This document shows positions 1 to 4,659 of a stretch of 11,245 nt of DNA, piece by piece. Made by a program: the position numbers and the translations under genes. The notes under the pieces were generated by a model, which was not told the origin of the DNA, did not search any database, and was given only the letters and a program-made list of their open reading frames with translations. The number at the start of each line of letters is the position of its first letter. Within the stretch, counting starts at the first letter, position 1. Source of the stretch: an uncultured Eubacteriales bacterium (GTDB lineage: Bacteria > Bacillota > Clostridia > Oscillospirales > Oscillospiraceae); the NCBI GenBank assembly GCA_900549705.1, contig URPI01000063.1, positions 1 to 11,245 of the forward strand, written 5' to 3'.

Positions 1-80
1 TCCTCCCCAAAATATATTTCGTATTATACGTTATCTAAGTGTATATTTCAATGTGGGGGAAATAGCCGGAACGTGTTTTT

Positions 81-97
81 ATGCATTGTGAATGCAT
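81..97. repeat. Perfect inverted repeat, 7-bp arms
   Basis: ATGCATT (81-87) and AATGCAT (91-97) are exact inverted copies separated by GTG. No U-run follows on either strand, so it does not look like a terminator. It lies about 65 bases upstream of the -35 box of the next gene and could be a protein-binding site. The rest of 1-160 is AT-rich with a loose inverted repeat near its start (short arms at 4-58) and shows no gene. Confidence 0.5.
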
Positions 98-160
98 GTT
101 TATAGGCTCGTTTTCAGTGGGCACACAATTCCGAAAAGGGCGAAATACAAAAGAAAAAGG

Positions 161-189
161 TAGAAATTTGCTCTGCTTTGCGGTATAAT
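161..189 (+). promoter_or_regulatory. Promoter of the small membrane protein gene
   Basis: A perfect -10 box TATAAT lies at 184-189. A weaker -35 box TAGAAA (4 of 6 consensus bases) lies at 161-166, giving a 17-base spacer. Transcription would start near 196, leaving a leader of about 45 bases before the ATG at 243. The direction and distance fit the downstream gene. Confidence 0.6.
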
Positions 190-242
190 TGAACCAATGC
201 AAAACAGAAAAAACAACACGCTTTCAGGAAGGGAGGCATCCT

Positions 243-398
243 ATGCCGTTTCACACCATTGGAATCATTGGCGGTGCGGACAGTCCCACGGAAATTTTCC
301 TTTCCGGCAAACGCTCCGTCTGGGAGCTAGTCGCCGGTGTCATTTTTGCCGCCGTCATCATTGGCATTATTCTCTTTATCAGGAAGAAAAATCCATAA
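243..398 (+). CDS. Small single-span membrane protein with OadB-type GGADGPT-like motif
   Basis: A 51-residue protein. Residues 6-20 contain IGIIGGADSPTEIFL, closely resembling the glycine-rich IGIIGGADGPT motif of the beta subunit of sodium-pumping decarboxylases (OadB/GcdB/MmdB family), with Ser in place of the usual second Gly. Residues about 29-46 form one hydrophobic helix, followed by RKKNP. The Lys/Arg-rich end suggests a cytoplasmic C-terminus. The ATG at 243 is chosen because AAGGGAGG ends six bases before it; an upstream in-frame TTG at 189 lies inside the -10 box and cannot be used. Full beta subunits have several hundred residues and many membrane spans, so this cannot be a working decarboxylase subunit. 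Database annotation may name it 'decarboxylase subunit beta' from the motif alone. Its function is unknown. It has its own promoter and terminator, so it is a monocistronic gene. Confidence 0.8.
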   Translation: MPFHTIGIIGGADSPTEIFLSGKRSVWELVAGVIFAAVIIGIILFIRKKNP

Positions 399-408
399 CA
401 AGAATTGC

Positions 409-447
409 ACTCCTCCGGGTTTTATTGCCCGGAGGAGTCGCTTTTTT
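409..447 (+). terminator. Rho-independent terminator, possibly used from both sides
   Basis: An 11-bp perfect stem (409-419 with 428-438), ACTCCTCCGGG pairing with CCCGGAGGAGT, has an 8-base loop and is followed by CGC and six T. It ends the small + strand gene. The T-run overlaps the stop codon of the convergent reductase gene (446). Read on the - strand the same stem is preceded by A and followed only by a mixed sequence, so it would be a weaker stop for the proline operon. Confidence 0.88.
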
Positions 448-1453
448 AATAGCCAAATTTCTCTGCGGTGCGCTTCATCATTTCCCGGATGGGCAGATGA
501 TAGGGGCAGCGCTCCTCGCACAGACCGCACTCAACGCACTCGCTGGCAGTGTGCGCCAGCGTAGCGTAGCGCTCTTTCGCCCAGTCCGCCAGGCCGTAGC
601 GGGAAAGGTAACCCTCAAACAGAAACGCGCTGGGGATGCTGATTCCCGCAGTGCAGGGGGCACAATAATTGCAGCGGCGGCAGAACTGGGTGCCCAGGCT
701 ATCCTTTACCTGCTGCATCTGCTCCCGTTCCTGCTGGGTCAGGGGCGCGGCATCCGCCACGGCAGCAGCATTTTCTTCTACCTCTTTTGGCTCTGCCATG
801 CCGGGGATAACCAGTGTCACGTTGGGATTGGCTGCAATATAGCGCAGTGCCAGGCGGCCATCTTCAATCGCACCGCCAGCCAGGGGCTTCATGCAGATGA
901 AGCCGATGTTCTTTTCGGCGCACTGAGCAATCAGCTCCTCCGCCTGATTTTCCACAATGTTATAAGGGAACATAACGGTTTCCACCCAATCGAGCTGCAG
1001 CAGGCGGCGGAACACCTCCACAGAGTGGGCTGTCACACCAATGTGGCCAATCTTTCCGGCCTGCTTTGCTTCCAGCATGGCCTCCAGTGCGCCGCCGGGG
1101 GCAAGAATCTGGTCAAGAGCAGCATCCGAAGGGTTATGGAACTGGTAAAGGTCAATGTAATTGGTGCGCAGATTGTGCAAACTGCGGTCAATGTCCGCTG
1201 CCATCTCCTCTTTTGTGGTAGCTCTGCCCTTGGTGGCAAGAACAAAATGCTCCCGAATGCCCTCCAACGCAAAGCCCAGATACTCCTCGCTGACGGTGTA
1301 GCCGCGGGCGGTATCGATATAGTTCATGCCCTCTGCCATCATCACCCGCAGCAGTTCCCGCGTCCCCAGGGCATCAATGCGCTGAATGGGGATGCCGCCG
1401 AGGCCAACCCTGGACACCCGCAGGCCGGTTTTTCCAAGAATCCGATATTCCAT
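446..1453 (-). CDS. Aldo/keto reductase with C-terminal 4Fe-4S ferredoxin-like domain
   Basis: About 335 residues, COG1453-type oxidoreductase. The N-terminal part is an AKR barrel with the catalytic tetrad visible as Asp47 and Tyr52 (YIDTARGY), Lys75 (VLATKGR) and His106 (DLYQFHNP). The C-terminal 80 residues carry two cysteine sets, C258/C261/C264/C267 and C306/C309/C312/C316 followed by Pro, typical of two 4Fe-4S clusters. The family is thought to reduce carbonyls with NAD(P)H, with electrons possibly exchanged through the clusters; the substrate is unknown. The start is a choice between 1459 (only three bases after AAGGAG) and 1453 (nine bases after it); 1453 is preferred. The binding site overlaps the proC stop codon, so this is the fourth gene of the proline operon. 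No truncation or missing motif was seen. Family confidence is high and role confidence is low. Confidence 0.93.
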   Translation of the reverse strand: MEYRILGKTGLRVSRVGLGGIPIQRIDALGTRELLRVMMAEGMNYIDTARGYTVSEEYLGFALEGIREHFVLATKGRATTKEEMAADIDRSLHNLRTNYIDLYQFHNPSDAALDQILAPGGALEAMLEAKQAGKIGHIGVTAHSVEVFRRLLQLDWVETVMFPYNIVENQAEELIAQCAEKNIGFICMKPLAGGAIEDGRLALRYIAANPNVTLVIPGMAEPKEVEENAAAVADAAPLTQQEREQMQQVKDSLGTQFCRRCNYCAPCTAGISIPSAFLFEGYLSRYGLADWAKERYATLAHTASECVECGLCEERCPYHLPIREMMKRTAEKFGY

Positions 1454-1466
1454 TTTCATAATCTCC

Positions 1467-2252
1467 TTATTTTCCAAGCAATTTATTTTTCTCATAGGCC
1501 GCCGCCACGCAGTCCATGGCTGCTCCCCGGAAACCGTGCTGCTCCAGCACCCGCACACCGGCAATGGTGCTGCCGCCGGGGGAGCAAACGGCATCCTTCA
1601 GTGCCCCGGGGTGCAGCCCGGTGGTGAGCACCATCTGCGCTGCCCCCGCCATGGTTGCCGCCGCATATTCCATGGCCTTTCCCCGGGGAATGCCGCAGGC
1701 AACCGCGCCGTCCGCCAGTGCCTCAATGAACAGGTACATATAGGCAGGACCACAGCCGGACAGGGCACTGGCCGCATCAATCAGCCGTTCCTCCAATTCG
1801 TCCAGATGACCGGAATACCGCATATCCTGCAAAAATTCCTGCACCGTCTGCCGGGACACCTGTGCGTTGCAGCAATATTGGGTCATCCCCTCCCCTACTG
1901 CCACCGGTGTATTGGGCATGATGCGGATGACCGGCAGTGCACCGCCTGCCATCTGCTCAATCTGCGCCATGGTCAGCCCCGCCGCCATGGTAATGAGCAA
2001 GGGCTTACGAATTTGCAGCACACGCTGCAAGGGCCGCAGCAAATCCGCCATCATGTGGGGCTTCACGGCCAGAAAAATGCGGTCACAGGTTTCTGCAATC
2101 TCCTCCGCAGAAGCATATTGAATGCTCAATTCGGCTGCCAACGCCTTAGCCTTTCCGCTGCGGTCGGTAATGAGAATATCACTTGTCGTCTTGCGCAAGG
2201 CTTTTGCCAGTGCGCCGCCCATGTTGCCGCAGCCTAAAAATCCATACTTCAT
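1467..2252 (-). CDS. proC: Pyrroline-5-carboxylate reductase
   Basis: 261 residues, the normal length for ProC. It catalyses the last step of proline synthesis, reducing 1-pyrroline-5-carboxylate to L-proline with NAD(P)H in the cytoplasm. The N-terminus (MKYGFLGCGNMGGALAKAL) holds the Rossmann GxGxxG nucleotide-binding motif at residues 7-12. The C-terminal dimerisation/active-site region starts near residue 165 with ALSGCGPAYMYLFIEAL and contains the family signature PGGSTIAGV with the expected Gly/Ser/Thr residues. A strong site, AAAGGAGGGG, just upstream of the ATG overlaps the proA stop; the gap from proA is 12 bases. Gene order proB-proA-proC agrees with the assignment. Confidence 0.97.
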   Translation of the reverse strand: MKYGFLGCGNMGGALAKALRKTTSDILITDRSGKAKALAAELSIQYASAEEIAETCDRIFLAVKPHMMADLLRPLQRVLQIRKPLLITMAAGLTMAQIEQMAGGALPVIRIMPNTPVAVGEGMTQYCCNAQVSRQTVQEFLQDMRYSGHLDELEERLIDAASALSGCGPAYMYLFIEALADGAVACGIPRGKAMEYAAATMAGAAQMVLTTGLHPGALKDAVCSPGGSTIAGVRVLEQHGFRGAAMDCVAAAYEKNKLLGK

Positions 2253-2264
2253 ACTGCCCCTCCT

Positions 2265-3503
2265 TTACCGGATGTGTCCGTTTCCGTGGATAATATAATG
2301 ATAGGTGGTCAGCTCCCGCAAGCCCATCGGGCCTCTGGCATGGAGCTTCTGGGTGGAAATGCCCATTTCGCACCCCAGCCCAAATTCACCGCCATCGGTA
2401 AACCGGGTGGAGGCGTTGACATACACCGCCGCACTGTCTACACAGGCTGTGAATTTCTGCGCCGCTGCTTTGTCGCTTGTGATAATGGCCTCACTGTGGC
2501 CGGTGGAATGCGCCGCAATGTGGGCGATTGCTTCCTCCACATCTTCTACACAGGCAACGGCAAGAATATAGTCCAAAAATTCCGTGTCAAAGTCCCTGTC
2601 CCCCGCAGCAGTGCCGGGGATAATGCTCTGAGCGAACGCATCCAGCCGCAGCTCCACCGGCTGCACCCGGTCTGCAACCAGGCGCTTATAAAGCTTGGGC
2701 AAAAATTCAGCAGCAATGGCTTTATCCACCAGCAGCACCTCCTCCGCGTTGCACACGCTGGGGCGGCTGGTTTTGGCATTTTCAATGATGTTCAGCGCCA
2801 TCTGCTGGTCGGCACTTTTTTCCACATACACATGGCAAATGCCCGTACCGGTAGCGATGCAGGGGACGGTTGCATTGCGCACACAGGCGTTAATCAGCCC
2901 CGCGCCACCCCGGGGAATCAGCAAATCCACATAGCCCTGAGCCGTCATCAGCGCCGTGGCAGAATCCCGGGAGGTGTCCGTCACCAGGTTCACCGCGTTT
3001 TCTGTGATACCCGCCTTTTTTAGCCCTGCTTTCAAGGCATCCACAATGGCAGCAGCGGAGCAGATTGCCTCTTTGCCGCCCCGGAGGATGCACACATTGC
3101 CGCTTTTCAGCGCCAGCGCAGCCGCATCACTGGTGACGTTTGGGCGGCTTTCATAGATAATGGCAATCACGCCCATGGGAACAGAAATCTTTTGGATGTT
3201 CAGCCCATCCGGGCGGGTGTGCTCCTCCAGCACCCGCCCCACCGGGTCGGGCAGCACAGCCACCTCCCGGATGCCCTGTGCCATTGCCTGAATCCGTGCC
3301 GGGGTCAGGCGGAGACGGTCCAGCATCACCGCGCTGATGTGTCCCTGGGCGGCGGCCAAATCCCGGGTATTGGCCGCCAGGATTTCCGTCTGCCGGGCTT
3401 CCAGGGCATCCGCCATGGCAAGCAAGGCTTCATTTTTCTGCTCGGTGGTCAGCTGCCCCACCGCTGATTTGGCATTTCTTGCCGCCGTCAGTAATGCCGT
3501 CAT
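2265..3503 (-). CDS. proA: Glutamate-5-semialdehyde dehydrogenase (gamma-glutamyl phosphate reductase)
   Basis: 412 residues, full length for ProA. It reduces gamma-glutamyl phosphate, made by ProB, to glutamate-5-semialdehyde using NADPH; the product cyclises to the ProC substrate. It belongs to the aldehyde dehydrogenase superfamily. The catalytic cysteine is Cys251 in KTSRPSVCNAEEVLLVD. Other family blocks are VPMGVIAIIYESRPNVT (about 108-124) and LKSGNVCILRGGKEA (about 132-146). The C-terminus GLRELTTYHYIIHGNGHIR is typical. The ATG overlaps the proB stop as ATGA, implying translational coupling that would keep the two partners of the labile phosphate intermediate balanced. The binding site AAAGGAG lies inside the 3' end of proB. 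Confidence 0.98.
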   Translation of the reverse strand: MTALLTAARNAKSAVGQLTTEQKNEALLAMADALEARQTEILAANTRDLAAAQGHISAVMLDRLRLTPARIQAMAQGIREVAVLPDPVGRVLEEHTRPDGLNIQKISVPMGVIAIIYESRPNVTSDAAALALKSGNVCILRGGKEAICSAAAIVDALKAGLKKAGITENAVNLVTDTSRDSATALMTAQGYVDLLIPRGGAGLINACVRNATVPCIATGTGICHVYVEKSADQQMALNIIENAKTSRPSVCNAEEVLLVDKAIAAEFLPKLYKRLVADRVQPVELRLDAFAQSIIPGTAAGDRDFDTEFLDYILAVACVEDVEEAIAHIAAHSTGHSEAIITSDKAAAQKFTACVDSAAVYVNASTRFTDGGEFGLGCEMGISTQKLHARGPMGLRELTTYHYIIHGNGHIR

Positions 3504-4282
3504 CGGTTTTGCTCCTTTCCGCCGGACACAAATCTTGTTCCAATCTGCTTTCCTTCCAGAATATCATACAGATGCTCCGGGTCATTGCCGTTGGCAATCA
3601 CCATGTCGCAGCCGCAGCCCATGCAGATTTCCGCCGCCTGTAGCTTTGTAATCATGCCGCCGGTGCCCTGCTCACTGCCGCTGACCCCGGCCAGTGCTTT
3701 CACGGAATCGTCCAGCACCCGCACCTCGGAAATCAACGAAGCCGTCGCATCTTTGCGCGGGTCGGAGGTATAAAGGCCATCGATGTCCGACAGCAGCACC
3801 AGCAGCTGTGCCTTCACGCTTTCCGCCACAATGGCTGCCAGCGTATCGTTATCGCCAATCACGATTTCCTCTGTGGCGACGGTGTCATTCTCGTTGATGA
3901 TGGGCATCGCCCCCAGCTCCAAAAGCTTATTGAGGGTATTGCTGAAATTGCGATGGCGCTTTTCGCTGGCCACATCTTCACCGGTAATCAGCAGCTGCGC
4001 CACAGTATGGTGATATTCGCCAAACAGCTTGTCATAGGTATACATCAGCTCACACTGCCCCACCGCGGCGGCTGCCTGCTTCGTTGGGATGTCTGTTGGG
4101 CGCTGACGCAGCCCCAGCTTCCCCACGCCCATGCCAATGGCACCGGAGGACACCAGAATCACCTCGTGTCCCTCGTTTTTGATGTCACTGACCACCCGGC
4201 ACAGCTCTGCCACCCGCCGGATGTTCAGATGACCCGTGGCATGGGTCAGGGTGGATGTGCCAATTTTCACCACAATGCGCAT
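3500..4282 (-). CDS. proB: Glutamate 5-kinase, short form without PUA domain
   Basis: About 260 residues. It phosphorylates the gamma-carboxylate of L-glutamate with ATP, the committed and normally proline-inhibited step of proline synthesis. The amino-acid kinase fold is shown by MRIVVKIGTSTLT at the start, VILVSSGAIGMGVGKLGL, PIINENDTVATEEI, FGDNDTLAA-like IGDNDTLAAIVA and LLVLLSDIDGLYTSDP, and GTGGMITKLQAAEICMGCG near the C-terminus. The E. coli enzyme is about 100 residues longer because it has a C-terminal PUA domain; this one stops right after the kinase domain, a form known in other Firmicutes. The ATG at 4282 is preferred over 4288: GGAGGG directly abuts 4288 but sits six bases before 4282. 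It is the first gene of the operon, about 25 bases from its predicted transcript start. Confidence 0.97.
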   Translation of the reverse strand: MRIVVKIGTSTLTHATGHLNIRRVAELCRVVSDIKNEGHEVILVSSGAIGMGVGKLGLRQRPTDIPTKQAAAAVGQCELMYTYDKLFGEYHHTVAQLLITGEDVASEKRHRNFSNTLNKLLELGAMPIINENDTVATEEIVIGDNDTLAAIVAESVKAQLLVLLSDIDGLYTSDPRKDATASLISEVRVLDDSVKALAGVSGSEQGTGGMITKLQAAEICMGCGCDMVIANGNDPEHLYDILEGKQIGTRFVSGGKEQNR

Positions 4283-4313
4283 CGTCATCCCTCCATCAAG
4301 GAAATTTGAGCTT

Positions 4314-4342
4314 ATTATACACTCCCCTTTTTCGGAAATAAA
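4314..4342 (-). promoter_or_regulatory. Promoter of the proBAC operon
   Basis: On the - strand a perfect TATAAT occupies 4319-4314. The -35 region near 4342-4337 reads TTTATT, a poor match, with a 17-base spacer, so the promoter may need an activator or the AT-rich upstream DNA. The leader would be about 25 bases, too short for the proline T-box or attenuator known in some Firmicutes. Confidence 0.6.
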
Positions 4343-4360
4343 GATGAAATTCTTTTTTTC

Positions 4361-4394
4361 TGCAAATTACCGCAAAATTTTTTGCGCATTTGCA
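4361..4394. repeat. 34-bp imperfect palindrome upstream of the proB promoter
   Basis: Outer arms TGCAAAT (4361-4367) and ATTTGCA (4388-4394) flank inner arms CGCAAAA (4371-4377) and TTTTGCG (4380-4386). Only a 3-versus-1 base asymmetry breaks the symmetry. Its centre is about 70 bases upstream of the predicted proB start. There is no U-run downstream in either direction, so an operator or other protein-binding site is more likely than a terminator. Confidence 0.6.
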
Positions 4395-4413
4395 CCCATG
4401 CTCACTTTATATC

Positions 4414-4555
4414 GGTGCCCTGCCGGATATGACGAAGATAGAACGGGCATTCTTTTAGAGTTGAAGGCGCTTCGCGCCGTGAATGTGCCCGTTGACATAC
4501 TGTCAAAATCCAACGGTTTGGCGTACAGTATCGTCACCGGGCGGGTTAGGGCACC
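4414..4555. repeat. 142-bp element of nested inverted repeats (possible three-way-junction fold)
   Basis: Outer arms GGTGCCCT (4414-4421) and AGGGCACC (4548-4555) close the element. Inside, arm pair A is AACGGGCATTC (4442-4452) with GAATGTGCCCGTT (4481-4493), containing a tight hairpin GGCGC-TTC-GCGCC (4466-4478). Arm pair B is TGAC-ATACTGT (4493-4503) with ACAGTAT-CGTCA (4525-4536), containing CCAA/TTGG (4510-4521). TGACG at 4430-4434 can also pair with CGTCA at 4532-4536. Both strands can fold, so it may be a structured RNA, a dispersed palindromic repeat or a small non-autonomous mobile element. It ends 40 bases before the -35 box of the next gene. No coding function is supported. Confidence 0.6.
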
Positions 4556-4595
4556 AACGTATCCATGCGATGTCCGCAGCGTCACTGAAAAAACG

Positions 4596-4624
4596 TTGAC
4601 TTTCGTCCATCTCCCCCATATAAT
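4596..4624 (+). promoter_or_regulatory. Near-consensus promoter of the RCC1-propeller gene
   Basis: TTGACT (4596-4601, five of six) and TATAAT (4619-4624, perfect) are separated by exactly 17 bases. The transcript would start near 4631, giving a leader of about 29 bases. This is the strongest promoter by eye in the window and points to a constitutively transcribed gene unless repressed. Confidence 0.82.
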
Positions 4625-4659
4625 GACTTTTGAATGACAATCAAAGGCGGTGAGCGCGC

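Noticed and set aside
197..1627. Long + strand open frame of 476 codons
   Set aside because: It runs antisense to the reductase, whose tetrad and cysteine motifs are clear. Its product has no recognisable motif, and it crosses the terminator at 409-447.
3500..4282. proB as a truncated pseudogene because it lacks the PUA domain
   Set aside because: The kinase domain is complete and the stop is coupled to the proA start; short ProB forms are known in Firmicutes.
4283..4360. Proline T-box riboswitch before proB
   Set aside because: The distance from the -10 box to the start codon leaves a leader of about 25 bases, and no T-box sequence or terminator is present.
4396..4568. CCATGC on both sides of the 142-bp element (4396-4401 and 4563-4568) as a target-site duplication
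   Set aside because: The copies lie at unequal distances from the element ends (12 and 7 bases), and a 6-base match is easily due to chance.
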